DNA from: Paenalcaligenes faecalis
Lineage (GTDB): Bacteria; Pseudomonadota; Gammaproteobacteria; Burkholderiales; Burkholderiaceae_B
Assembly: GCF_027557445.1 (NCBI RefSeq)
Contig: NZ_CP106841.1
Coordinates: forward strand, 124,001-188,000
Direction of reading: 5' to 3'
Length of the DNA: 64,000 bases
Part shown: positions 9,779 through 18,706 of the stretch, piece after piece
Position numbering within the stretch: position 1 is the first letter of the stretch
How the letters are laid out: every line of letters starts with the position of its first letter
Program-made: the position numbers and the translations under genes
The notes under the pieces: model-generated
The model's input: the letters and a program-made list of their open reading frames with translations, nothing else
Database searches by the model: none
What the model was told of the DNA's origin: nothing

Positions 9779-11062
9779 TTAACCAAATAAACGGGGAAGC
9801 CAAAGAGCTAGATCGGGATAAACGGCAAGTAAAAACACCATACCCAATAGCATCAACACAAAGGGGAAACTGCCCAGCATGACATCATTCATGCTGCCTG
9901 AAGTACGCAAGCTTTGAACCACGAATAGATTCAAACCTACCGGAGGCGTAATGAGCGCAACCTCAACTAACACAATAATCGTGATACCCAGCCACACGGG
10001 GTCATAACCCAGAGCGATCATGACAGGAGCAACGATTGGAATAGTGGTAATCATCATGGAAAGGGTTTCCATAAAACAACCCAATACCAAGTAAAACACA
10101 ACCAATACCAACAGCATCATGACTGGGGAAACACCCAAATCTGTGATGGCAGTAGTAATCGCGGTTGTTAAACCAATGCCAGACATGATGAAGTTCAAGA
10201 AAGCCGCACCGATAATGATAAGCATAATCATGGCGGTGGATTTCATCGTGCCTTCAAAGGTTTCGCGCAACATGCGTAGAGTTAAGCGTTTGCCCAGTGC
10301 GGCAAGAATTAGCGCACCGACTACGCCTAAGGCCGCCGCCTCGGTTGGCGTGGCAACCCCAGCATAAATGGAACCTACCACCAGCCCGAAAATCGCGAGA
10401 GGCGGAACTAAGTGGACAAGACTGGCAAAACGAGCCGACCAAGACGCGCTGATTTTTTTACCACCCCATTCAGGCTTGATGATACAAGCGACTGCAATGG
10501 CAACGATAAATAAAAGCGCCATACCCAAACCGGGCAAAATACCAGCCAAATACAGTTTAGGTACAGAGGTGTTGGTTAATACACCATAGATAACTAAGTT
10601 AATCGATGGTGGAATCAAAATACCTAAAGTACCACCAGCGGCTAAGCTCCCTAAAAAGAGTGGCTCGTTATATTTTTGTTTTTCGATTTGCGGCAGAGCC
10701 ACTGTACCCACCGTAGCGGCAGTGGCCACACTGGAGCCCGACGTAGCCGCAAAAAGTGCGCTGGCCCCGATATTGGCGTGCATTAACCCACCGGGCAGCC
10801 AAGACAACCAAAGACTCATGGCGTTGTACATACGTTCCGCTAAACCGGAACGCAGTAAAATCTCACCCAACATGATGAACAAGGGCACAGCAACAAGCAG
10901 GAACTCATTGCTGGTTCCCCATGCCACCTCGCCCATGGCTCGGCTTAATGGTAAAAAAGAATACAGTGGGTCAAGAACAAGACCTAATACACCTAAGGCC
11001 GCCCCGACAGGGATACTAATCCCAATAAAAACTAAGAGTAAAACTAAGGCCGTGGCGATCAT
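9779..11062 (-). CDS. TRAP transporter large permease (DctM-like)
   Basis: I start at the ATG that overlaps the DctQ-gene stop (ATGA), giving 427 residues beginning MIATALVLLLVFIGISIPVG. A longer start would add an Arg-rich tail foreign to the family. About twelve hydrophobic segments and the motifs ATSGSSVATAATVGTVALP and GGTLGILIPPSI are characteristic of DctM. It forms the Na+-coupled channel of a tripartite carboxylate importer together with the next two genes. Confidence 0.92.
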   Translation of the reverse strand: MIATALVLLLVFIGISIPVGAALGVLGLVLDPLYSFLPLSRAMGEVAWGTSNEFLLVAVPLFIMLGEILLRSGLAERMYNAMSLWLSWLPGGLMHANIGASALFAATSGSSVATAATVGTVALPQIEKQKYNEPLFLGSLAAGGTLGILIPPSINLVIYGVLTNTSVPKLYLAGILPGLGMALLFIVAIAVACIIKPEWGGKKISASWSARFASLVHLVPPLAIFGLVVGSIYAGVATPTEAAALGVVGALILAALGKRLTLRMLRETFEGTMKSTAMIMLIIIGAAFLNFIMSGIGLTTAITTAITDLGVSPVMMLLVLVVFYLVLGCFMETLSMMITTIPIVAPVMIALGYDPVWLGITIIVLVEVALITPPVGLNLFVVQSLRTSGSMNDVMLGSFPFVLMLLGMVFLLAVYPDLALWLPRLFG

Positions 11063-11682
11063 GGCTTTTGCTCCATTTGGACTAGGCGTTTGCCGGATTC
11101 GGCTTCTTCGGAGGCTTCTTCTTTGGTGGTGCGAATACCGCAAATAGCACGCACACTTTGAATATCACCGGTGATAAGAGCAAGAGAAGCCCGTAACAAC
11201 ATTAACGCTAATACCACGCATAACCAGGCTAACCCAGCGGCCCATAGGCTTTGGGGAATCCACAGCGGAGTACCTAGAATGGTATTTGCCGTCGATTGGC
11301 TTTGCCATGACATGCCTGCGACTTCGCCAGCATAACGTGTCAAATACACAATAAAAACAGCTAAAGAGACCAGAGCAATCCAGTCGAAGAAGGCAGCCAG
11401 ACGCGCTGGCAAATATTGATAAATCGCATCAATACGGATATTGGCGCGATCTAGGGTGGCGAACGATAAGGCCCACGACACGCTAATGGCAAAGGCATAA
11501 CCAGAGAGCTCATCAGAACCCCCAAGTGGAGCATTCAGAAACTTACGACTCAGTACATCAGCCGTAATATAGAGCGCGCTGATAAGGGTAAGACTACCAG
11601 CGACCCAGATAGCGATACGAGACAGCAGGGTTGCGCCGTTGAGTAGCTTACCGAGTAGGGGAAAGGGGGTAGAGGTTGTCAT
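11059..11682 (-). CDS. TRAP transporter small permease (DctQ-like)
   Basis: A 207-residue protein with four hydrophobic helices in the DctQ pattern (LSRKFLNAPLGGSDELSGYAF near the second helix). It has a longer hydrophilic C-terminal tail than usual. Its stop overlaps the DctM-like gene's start by 4 bases. A hairpin separates it from the solute-binding-protein gene upstream. Confidence 0.9.
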   Translation of the reverse strand: MTTSTPFPLLGKLLNGATLLSRIAIWVAGSLTLISALYITADVLSRKFLNAPLGGSDELSGYAFAISVSWALSFATLDRANIRIDAIYQYLPARLAAFFDWIALVSLAVFIVYLTRYAGEVAGMSWQSQSTANTILGTPLWIPQSLWAAGLAWLCVVLALMLLRASLALITGDIQSVRAICGIRTTKEEASEEAESGKRLVQMEQKP

Positions 11683-11701
11683 GAAGATACCTAAGAGAAA
11701 G

Positions 11702-11735
11702 GGGGCGTTTGACCCTGTGTGAAATCAAACGCCCC
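11702..11735 (-). terminator. hairpin between TRAP dctP and dctQ genes
   Basis: Eleven-base perfect arms GGGGCGTTTGA (11702-11712) and TCAAACGCCCC (11725-11735) enclose a 12-base loop. There is only a weak pyrimidine tail on the minus strand. Such an intercistronic stem usually stabilises or attenuates, giving more binding protein than permease. Confidence 0.6.
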
Positions 11736-11775
11736 GGTTTTGTCTACGCACAAAGCGGACAAAACAAACCACTTA

Positions 11776-12828
11776 CTATTTGCTAGCTGTTAAGTCCACA
11801 ACCGGGCCAATGTATTGATTAAAGCTATCTACACAATCAGCAGAACAACGTTTTGCCCAGCTTGGGATCACGGTGCTGCTCATGACCTCTTTGAGCAGTT
11901 TTTGGTCGTCTGCGCTAGGCTCAACCAATTTCATTTTGCCTTTAGGCTCTAGCGTACACGCTTCGGCGCCTGTATTACAGTCGTAACCCTGTTGGGTTTC
12001 GGTTGCAGCCGCATCCCACACGTTATTGACCAATGTTTTCACGTTTTGCTCTAGGAATTGCTGAACCTTAGGATCAAGCTTATTCCAGAATGCTTTGTTA
12101 GCCACGATGAGCTGTTGATTCCAGTTAATGGGTAAGGCGTACAAATGATCGCTGACCTCGTACCATTTTGCTGAATAACCAGATAGAGACCCAGTAATAG
12201 CACAATCCACTACACCGTTTTGTAACGCAGGCACAACCTCACCAAAGGGGATAGTCACACTGCTGCCACCAAAAGCCTGTACAAACTCGGCTTGAGTACG
12301 GCTACTGGTGCGAACTTTTTTGCCTTTTAGTGACGCTAAACCGTCAAAGCCACCTTTACAAAACAGCACTTGAGCAGGGTAGGTAGACATACCTAATAAC
12401 TTAGCGTTATTGGCATCGTAATGTTTTTCGTAAGCAGGTAAAAAAGCATCGGTGATTTCGCGTGCTGTTTTAATATCAGGCGCTAAACCAGCCAAATCAA
12501 TGGCTTCATTGATTGGGTTATCCGTGGCAAAGTAGGCAAGAGTAGCGCTACCAATCGGAATGACGCCTTGACTAACCAAGCGCAATACCTCTGGGCCTTT
12601 TAATCCCATTTCGTTGTAGCCCTTGATGTCTACGGTAATGCTGCCATTGGATAGTTCGGGAATTGTTTTAGACCAAAAAGGCAATTCGCCGTTTTGGTAG
12701 GCTGTCAGATTGCTTAGACCACCCACAACCGTTAGTTTGGTTTTAGGTAAATCGTTCACGACCTCTTGTGCCTGAGCATTAAAGGCGGCTAAACCTAAAA
12801 ATAAAGATGTAGCTAACAGACGTTTCAT
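11776..12828 (-). CDS. TRAP transporter substrate-binding protein (DctP-like)
   Basis: A 350-residue periplasmic binding protein with a clear signal peptide (MKRLLATSLFLGLAAFNAQA, cleavage before QEVV). The KGKKVRTSSRTQAEFVQAFG region contains the conserved Arg that binds substrate carboxylates in the DctP family, and TIPFGEVVPALQNGVVDCA is a family signature. Two Cys pairs (DCNTGAEAC, CSADC) are unusual extras near the C-terminus. The substrate is unknown. GGAG lies about 7 bases before the start. Confidence 0.92.
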   Translation of the reverse strand: MKRLLATSLFLGLAAFNAQAQEVVNDLPKTKLTVVGGLSNLTAYQNGELPFWSKTIPELSNGSITVDIKGYNEMGLKGPEVLRLVSQGVIPIGSATLAYFATDNPINEAIDLAGLAPDIKTAREITDAFLPAYEKHYDANNAKLLGMSTYPAQVLFCKGGFDGLASLKGKKVRTSSRTQAEFVQAFGGSSVTIPFGEVVPALQNGVVDCAITGSLSGYSAKWYEVSDHLYALPINWNQQLIVANKAFWNKLDPKVQQFLEQNVKTLVNNVWDAAATETQQGYDCNTGAEACTLEPKGKMKLVEPSADDQKLLKEVMSSTVIPSWAKRCSADCVDSFNQYIGPVVDLTASK

Positions 12829-12942
12829 ACGAAGTCTCCTGAATGTGAGCCCATAACTAAAGAAAGATAATTAATTTGGATTGCACCTTATTGGTAGAAA
12901 ACTGTCCAATTGTATGTCTAAATACGCAGGTATAAGTTTTTC

Positions 12943-13839
12943 TTATAGTTCGGGTTCAAAGTTTTTGGCAATGGTTTGAGCTAGACGAGCTACGGTTCGT
13001 GCCGCATGACTGTCTGGCGAGTCTAGCCAATGAGCATAAAAATTTAACGAAGGCAGCGGTTTTTCTACCCGCAAAAGACGTAATTCCCCTTGGGATAAAG
13101 CGGTTTTCACCAGATTCTTAGCAAGCAGGCTAGGCCCCATGCCGCGCGAGGTCATATGGATGATCGTACTCAGCGACGCACAGCCATAAATTCGGGGTGA
13201 AGTGACCTTGGCTTCGTGTAAAAGATGGCTCACAACGCGGTAAGGTAAGCTGCCGACTGGATAGGTAATTACAGGGTAAACCCCTAGCTCAGAAACCGTC
13301 AAAATACGACCATGTAGTTTAAGAGCTGGGCTTGCAACCCACGTTAACGGATACTCACCAAGCGGTAAACGCTCTGTTTTTGTACCAATATCATCACCCA
13401 CAAAAAAAGCTAAATCTAATTGATAATTCAGCAGTTTTTCGCGCAAAACCTGACTGGTATTAACATGGATTTCGATGATAAGGGCAGGGTATTGGGTATG
13501 CAGTTGCTCAATAAGCAGGTGCAACCACGTATGGACTAAGGTTTCGGCAACACCTAAGTGAAACGTGCCGCGAATCACATTTGCATTTTGCGCGACGCGC
13601 AGCATTTCATTGCGCAATTCCAGCATACGTTGGGCATGAGACAGTAACTCTTGGCCTTTATCAGTTAATTTAATACCTCTGGCGCTACGATCAAAAACGC
13701 GCGTAGCCACCTGTCGCTCGAAACTGGCGATACGTTGTGATATAGACGGTTGTGTGGTGTTGAGCTTTTCGGCGGCAGCACTAAAGCCGCCTAATTCTGC
13801 TACCCAAACAAAGGCTTCGATCTGCTTGAAATCAATCAT
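12943..13839 (-). CDS. LysR-family transcriptional regulator (TRAP/amidase cluster)
   Basis: A 298-residue LysR protein: an N-terminal winged helix-turn-helix (FVWVAELGGFSAAAEKLNTTQPSISQRI, about 10-40), a linker helix and a periplasmic-binding-like effector domain. It lies upstream of the TRAP genes in the same orientation and is the obvious candidate to control them. Divergent waaC begins 81 bases from its start. Confidence 0.9.
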   Translation of the reverse strand: MIDFKQIEAFVWVAELGGFSAAAEKLNTTQPSISQRIASFERQVATRVFDRSARGIKLTDKGQELLSHAQRMLELRNEMLRVAQNANVIRGTFHLGVAETLVHTWLHLLIEQLHTQYPALIIEIHVNTSQVLREKLLNYQLDLAFFVGDDIGTKTERLPLGEYPLTWVASPALKLHGRILTVSELGVYPVITYPVGSLPYRVVSHLLHEAKVTSPRIYGCASLSTIIHMTSRGMGPSLLAKNLVKTALSQGELRLLRVEKPLPSLNFYAHWLDSPDSHAARTVARLAQTIAKNFEPEL

Positions 13840-13920
13840 AAATGAACCTGTTTTAGATAGGTTAATATAGCGCCAGAAAATAACGACGTGTGATGTAATG
13901 AAAACACTATAATCAGCGCT

Positions 13921-14877
13921 ATGAGTACAAAAATTTTAATCGTGCGCACCTCGTCCTTGGGTGACTTGGTGCATATGCTGCCCGCTATCAGTGATATTGC
14001 GGCTCAGATTCCTGACGCACAGATAGACTGGGTCGTCGAAGAATCCTTTGCTCAAATTCCGCTATGGCATCCAGCAGTAAATAATGTCATCACTGTCGCG
14101 CATCGACGTTGGCGTAAAAACTGGTGGTCAGCCCAATCCAGAGCCGAACGAGCTGCATTAAAAAAACGAATACAAGAAACCCAGTATGATCTGGTGTTAG
14201 ACATGCAAGCCCTGTTGAAAACGGTGTGGATTACCCGTATGGCGCGCGGTGTAAAACACGGCTTAGATTGGAAATCAGCCCGTGAACCATTGGCATCGTT
14301 GCTGTTTGACGTAAAGCATCGTGTTGAATTTTGGCAGCCAGCGATTACACGCCAACGGCTGCTCGCATCACTCGCCTTTAACTACCAGTATACCGGTTCG
14401 CCCGATTATGGATTGCAAGCAATCTCAAATAGTGTGCAGGTTGAACCCGTTGCAATGATTATGCCATCAGCCAGCCGTGACGATAAATTATGGCCGGTCG
14501 CCAGTTGGCATAAAGTGTTTGATTATGTGCAGTCACAGGGATTGGGTTTGCGATTACTGGCAGGCAGCCCGGCGGAAACCCAGCGCGCCGAGCAATTAAT
14601 TGCAGGGCGCACAAATGCGGAGGTCTTGCCACGCATGGGATTAACCGAAGTCGCCCATGAGCTAGCAAAAGCAACCGTAATGATTGGATTAGACAGTGGG
14701 TTGACGCATTTATCCGCAGCACTAGAGCGACCGACTATAGGGATTTATAAGGCCTCTACGCCCGTACGAACCCCATTAGTAAGTAGTGCCTATGTGGCAA
14801 GTTTAGGCGAAAGAGGCATAGAACCCACAGCTGATATGGTGCTTAGTGCAGTGCAGCAAGCCTTAAATCAAAGTTAA
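13921..14877 (+). CDS. waaC: lipopolysaccharide heptosyltransferase I
   Basis: WaaC adds the first heptose to Kdo in the LPS inner core, at the cytoplasmic face of the inner membrane. The 318-residue GT9 protein opens with ILIVRTSSLGDLVHMLPA, the family signature, and carries MIGLDSGLTHLSAALERPTIGIY, the ADP-heptose-binding motif. It is followed 39 bases later by waaA, and the two likely form an LPS-core operon. Confidence 0.94.
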   Translation: MSTKILIVRTSSLGDLVHMLPAISDIAAQIPDAQIDWVVEESFAQIPLWHPAVNNVITVAHRRWRKNWWSAQSRAERAALKKRIQETQYDLVLDMQALLKTVWITRMARGVKHGLDWKSAREPLASLLFDVKHRVEFWQPAITRQRLLASLAFNYQYTGSPDYGLQAISNSVQVEPVAMIMPSASRDDKLWPVASWHKVFDYVQSQGLGLRLLAGSPAETQRAEQLIAGRTNAEVLPRMGLTEVAHELAKATVMIGLDSGLTHLSAALERPTIGIYKASTPVRTPLVSSAYVASLGERGIEPTADMVLSAVQQALNQS

Positions 14878-14916
14878 CAGTACAATAAGTATTCAAAGAT
14901 TATAGGTTGTGGACTG

Positions 14917-16272
14917 TTGAATCGATTTATTTACACCTTGTTGTTGCGGCTGATCTCGCCTTTTTTATTGGCGTGGATGAGTCTGCGCGCGCGCAGATCG
15001 GGCGGTAATTGGCAGGTCTATAGCCCATTACGATTTGGGTATTATGGTAAACAAGCACCGCCCCGAGGCCCATTTGTTATGGTGCATGCCGTAAGCTTAG
15101 GCGAAATGCGGGCTGCTCAGCCATTGGTACAAGCCCTATTGTCAGAGGGCCATAAAGTCCTATTAACCCACCTAACCTATACCGGTTATGCCGAAGGGCA
15201 ACGCGCCTTTAACAAAGCCATCATCGACGGGCAGTTAATTCAACAGTGGCTGCCCTATGACTTTCCTGGCGCAGCCAAACGGTTTTATGCCCATTACCAA
15301 CCCCAACTGATTGCCGTCATAGAACGCGAAGTCTGGCCTAATCTATTACACCAAGCAAGACGAGCAGACATTCCTGTGTTGTTGGTTAGTGCGCGTTTTT
15401 CAGCACGATCTTTACGCAAAGCCGTCCGTATGGGGGCCTTGATGCATACTGCTTATGCACGCTTTACCGCCATTTATGCCCAGACCTTTCAGGACGCCCA
15501 ACGTTTAGAACACGCAGGGGGCAAAGCCGTCCGTGTATCTGGCAATTTTAAATTTGATGTGCAGTTATCCGCCGATCAAGTCGAACGCGGTAAATGGTTT
15601 GCTGACAGCTTAGGACGTAAAATTGTCGTCATCGCCAGTACCCGAGAGGGCGAAGATCAGCAATTTATAGATGCCATACGGCGCTACATTAAACGCGAAC
15701 AACAGCAAGACCTAGACTGTCACCAACGCACGTTGTTTTACTTAATTCCCCGTCACCCACAGCGATTTGAGTCTGCTGCGACATTACTGCAGGCCGAAGG
15801 CTGGAACGTGGTACGTCGATCAGAGCTAATGCAAACGGGCGATGGCACTAGCAGTTCCTTGGCATGTTGTAAAAATGCAGATGTACTGTTGGGGGATTCA
15901 TTGGGCGAAATGGCGTGGTATTACTCTCAGGCACAGGTCGCTATTGTGGGGGGCAGTTTTGCGGCTTTAGGCGGACAAAACTTTATCGAGGCATGTGCCT
16001 TGGGCGTGCCGGTGATTGTTGGGCCACATACACGTAATTTTGAACAAGCCGTCAGCGATGCCTTAGCAGAGGGTGCGGCCTTGCGCGCCAACAATGCCGA
16101 GACAGCGGTAAAACAAGCCATGCAACTTTTAGAGGACAGCACCCAACGCCAACGCATGGCAGATGCGGGGCATCATTGGGTACAAAAACACACCGGTTCC
16201 GTACAGCGTGTCATGACCGGAATTAACGAAGTCCTAAGCCAACACCTACCACCAGACCAACGTCAACATTAA
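14917..16272 (+). CDS. waaA: 3-deoxy-D-manno-octulosonate (Kdo) transferase
   Basis: WaaA transfers Kdo to lipid IVA. This 451-residue protein has an N-terminal membrane anchor, then HAVSLGEMRAAQPLV with the catalytic Glu, the Rossmann halves, and GGSFAALGGQNFIEACALGVPVI near the CMP-Kdo site. The only plausible start in this position is TTG (MNRFIYTLL context), which is unusual but fits the family N-terminus. A strong terminator follows. Confidence 0.94.
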   Translation: MNRFIYTLLLRLISPFLLAWMSLRARRSGGNWQVYSPLRFGYYGKQAPPRGPFVMVHAVSLGEMRAAQPLVQALLSEGHKVLLTHLTYTGYAEGQRAFNKAIIDGQLIQQWLPYDFPGAAKRFYAHYQPQLIAVIEREVWPNLLHQARRADIPVLLVSARFSARSLRKAVRMGALMHTAYARFTAIYAQTFQDAQRLEHAGGKAVRVSGNFKFDVQLSADQVERGKWFADSLGRKIVVIASTREGEDQQFIDAIRRYIKREQQQDLDCHQRTLFYLIPRHPQRFESAATLLQAEGWNVVRRSELMQTGDGTSSSLACCKNADVLLGDSLGEMAWYYSQAQVAIVGGSFAALGGQNFIEACALGVPVIVGPHTRNFEQAVSDALAEGAALRANNAETAVKQAMQLLEDSTQRQRMADAGHHWVQKHTGSVQRVMTGINEVLSQHLPPDQRQH

Positions 16273-16342
16273 AAGCGACGTCTGTTTTCACAGATAGAGA
16301 TAGGCAGATAGCATCCGTGTCGCCATTAGTCGCAGACACAAA

Positions 16343-16364
16343 AAAACCCGCCACGGCGGGTTTT
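16343..16364. terminator. bidirectional terminator between waaA and cspA
   Basis: A perfect AAAACCCGCC/GGCGGGTTTT stem with a 2-base AC loop, with A-run and T-run on either side, between two convergent genes. It should work in both directions. Confidence 0.88.
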
Positions 16365-16384
16365 TCGCTATCTATACAAAAATA

Positions 16385-16594
16385 TTAGATTTTTTGTACG
16401 GATTTGGCTTGTGGGCCTTTTTGACCTTGGGCTGACTCGTAAGAAACGCGTTGGTTTTCTTCGAGTGATTTGTAGCCTGTGCCAAGGATATCAGAGTGGT
16501 GAACGAAAAGATCTTTACCACCGTTTTCAGGGGAGATGAAGCCGAAGCCTTTTTCGTTGTTGAACCATTTTACGGTGCCGTATTCTGTTTGCAT
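16385..16594 (-). CDS. cold-shock protein (CspA family)
   Basis: A 69-residue single OB-fold RNA chaperone. RNP1 (KGFGFISPE) and RNP2 (DLFVHHSDI) are both intact. The opening [13 protein letters not shown] is the family signature. The ~170-base region upstream before the next gene is long enough for the structured cold-shock 5'UTR typical of these genes. Confidence 0.95.
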   Translation of the reverse strand: MQTEYGTVKWFNNEKGFGFISPENGGKDLFVHHSDILGTGYKSLEENQRVSYESAQGQKGPQAKSVQKI

Positions 16595-16767
16595 GATGCA
16601 TTTCCTAAATAATAATGAGCAATGTGCCCTAAGAACAGATTGTCAAGGTACAAAATTAGGCAATGCGATTTACTGTCTAGCAAACTGTATTGAACGAACT
16701 TCGACGAACTTGATAACCTACTTATTAACTGTAGTATGAAATAGCACCTGTAGTCAAGGTAAATTAA

Positions 16768-17667
16768 CTAGGGTTTGTTCTTAGTGTTCTTGTCATCACC
16801 CTGTAAGAAATTGAGCAGTAGTTTCGCGCTGGCAGATAATTCATTTTTACGACGCACCGCTAATAATAAATGGCGCTTGCTCCAGTCGTCTTTTAAATGA
16901 ATAAAATGCGTATTAGGAATGTGAAAGGTACGCGTGCTTTGATGGGGCAATACACCGATACCCATACCGGCATTAACTAATAAACACATCGCCTCATAAC
17001 TATCTACTTCTGCTCGTATATTGACACTGCGGTTTGCTGCCATAGCTACCTTGGTGATCTGATAGTTAATTTGAGTACCAGAACGTAGAATAATTTGCTC
17101 AAAACCTAAACACTCCTCGAAATATAAATAGTCATATTTTGATAATGAATGTTGTTTTGGAACTAATAATCCCAAGGTGTCTTCACAAAAAAAAGAAGAC
17201 TCAATGTTCGCATCATGAGGCAAGTCCGTGTAAATGCCGATATCTGCCTGTGATTTTTCTATTTCGTAGACAATATTTAAACTATTTTTCTCCTCTATTT
17301 TTAAATGAATAGAGGGGTGTTTTGAAATGAAATCGGATAATAAAAAGGGTAGGTTTTGGGTAATAGCAGAAATGTTCGCCAGTATATGTACATGGCCCTG
17401 CTCCCCCTGAGAATAACCTTGGATATGCTGTTTGATGTCTTGCACACTGTTCAGTAGGCTGCGGGCGCGGTACAACAACTCTAGACCAGCCTGAGTCGGG
17501 CTAACCCCTTTGTTTGTGCGGCGTAGTAAGGCCGTACCCAGCTGACTTTCTAGCTCGGCAATACGGCGGCTAATAGCAGCAGCGGCAATATGCTCTCTAA
17601 CGGCAGCTTGGCTAATTGTGCCTTCTTCGATGACGCGTACAAATAATCGCAAACTAACTAAATCCAT
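16768..17667 (-). CDS. LysR-family transcriptional regulator
   Basis: A 299-residue LysR regulator with an N-terminal helix-turn-helix (LFVRVIEEGTISQAAVREHIAAAAISRRIAEL, about 8-38) and a C-terminal effector domain. Its effector is unknown. It lies downstream of the maleate isomerase gene on the same strand, separated by a terminator, so it is separately transcribed but a plausible regulator of that gene. Confidence 0.88.
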   Translation of the reverse strand: MDLVSLRLFVRVIEEGTISQAAVREHIAAAAISRRIAELESQLGTALLRRTNKGVSPTQAGLELLYRARSLLNSVQDIKQHIQGYSQGEQGHVHILANISAITQNLPFLLSDFISKHPSIHLKIEEKNSLNIVYEIEKSQADIGIYTDLPHDANIESSFFCEDTLGLLVPKQHSLSKYDYLYFEECLGFEQIILRSGTQINYQITKVAMAANRSVNIRAEVDSYEAMCLLVNAGMGIGVLPHQSTRTFHIPNTHFIHLKDDWSKRHLLLAVRRKNELSASAKLLLNFLQGDDKNTKNKP

Positions 17668-17767
17668 CCTAATCCCCCCACAAATCTCATGGCGTTATAG
17701 TACACCGTAGCGTGTGGAGCGATGTGATGGCATGACCGAATTACGAGCCAGATGCCTAAACCAAACA

Positions 17768-17806
17768 AAAACCCCCGCGCTGTAAAACAGGGCAGGGGGT
17801 TTTTGC
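17768..17806 (-). terminator. terminator of the maleate isomerase gene
   Basis: AAAACCCCC (17768-17776) pairs with GGGGGTTTTT at the other side, with additional GCTGT/ACAG pairing inside, ending in a T-run on either strand. It lies 16 bases past the maleate isomerase stop. Confidence 0.85.
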
Positions 17807-17821
17807 TATTAAGCGATAGAA

Positions 17822-18580
17822 TTAGATCGCTTTTTTACCTGACAAAAGGAAACCAGCATTAGGAACACGGGTTTCTAGACCTAAGGTTTTTAACATCTGG
17901 TATACCGTCGCCACAGAAGCCGACAAAACGGGTTTGCCAATCATGTCTTCAGCGCGCTGAATGGCAGGTAGCGAAGGCATCTGTACACAAGCGGATAACA
18001 CCACCGCATCAACGCCATCATGATCCAGACGTTTTACGTGCTCCAACAAGTTTTCAGGATTCAATAAACCCACCTCTAGGTTGTCCGACACCTCTAGGCT
18101 AATGGAATCTTTAACCGCAATCCCCTCGTGTTCGATGTAATCCACCACTAATTTAGTCAGTGGTTTCATGTACGGAGTAATAACGGAAACTTTTTTGATA
18201 CCGAACTCGGTCATGCTGTCTACCAATGCACCGGCAGAACTTAATACCGGAATATCTACGCCAGTGCTTTTAACCGCTGCCTCTAGGCGGGTTTGGGATT
18301 GGCGGTGGTAGCCATTGCCTTGGGCCATAATGGCAACCAAACAAGCGTATGCCATCACATCACAGCGCGCATCGGCTAATTCAACCACACAACGGTCGCT
18401 GGCAGCGTCCATCGCTTTGAGTTCTTCGGGCGTCACATTCATCATGCGCATGCGTGATGAATGAAAGGTAAAGCGGTCTTCGGGGGTCTGTGCCATACGA
18501 GCATGTAGCATCGCTGGGATTTCTGTTTCCATTGTGGTGTTGGAACTGGGTACGATTTGACCGATACGGTAAGTTTTCAT
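17822..18580 (-). CDS. maiA: maleate cis-trans isomerase
   Basis: The enzyme converts maleate to fumarate, the last step of nicotinate degradation. The 252-residue Asp/Glu-racemase-fold protein keeps both catalytic cysteines, Cys80 (YACLVAIM) and Cys198 (LSACVQMPS), and the opening GQIVPSSNTTMETE that binds the substrate carboxylate. No other nic genes are visible in this window, so the isomerase appears as a stand-alone gene. A related arylmalonate decarboxylase/racemase activity is the alternative. Confidence 0.85.
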   Translation of the reverse strand: MKTYRIGQIVPSSNTTMETEIPAMLHARMAQTPEDRFTFHSSRMRMMNVTPEELKAMDAASDRCVVELADARCDVMAYACLVAIMAQGNGYHRQSQTRLEAAVKSTGVDIPVLSSAGALVDSMTEFGIKKVSVITPYMKPLTKLVVDYIEHEGIAVKDSISLEVSDNLEVGLLNPENLLEHVKRLDHDGVDAVVLSACVQMPSLPAIQRAEDMIGKPVLSASVATVYQMLKTLGLETRVPNAGFLLSGKKAI

Positions 18581-18706
18581 GTGTCTCCGCCCTTATAAAA
18601 TAAGCTGATATAACCAATAGATACTACGTAGTGTAGGATACGCATCGTCCTGCGTAAAACAATGATTGAGCATGTCGCCATCACATTTTGCGATGGTGGC
18701 CCAGCA

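Noticed and set aside
18650-18706. Hairpin near the end of the WcaJ-like gene as an intrinsic terminator
   Set aside because: A CCATC/GATGG stem is present but there is no T-run on the minus strand.
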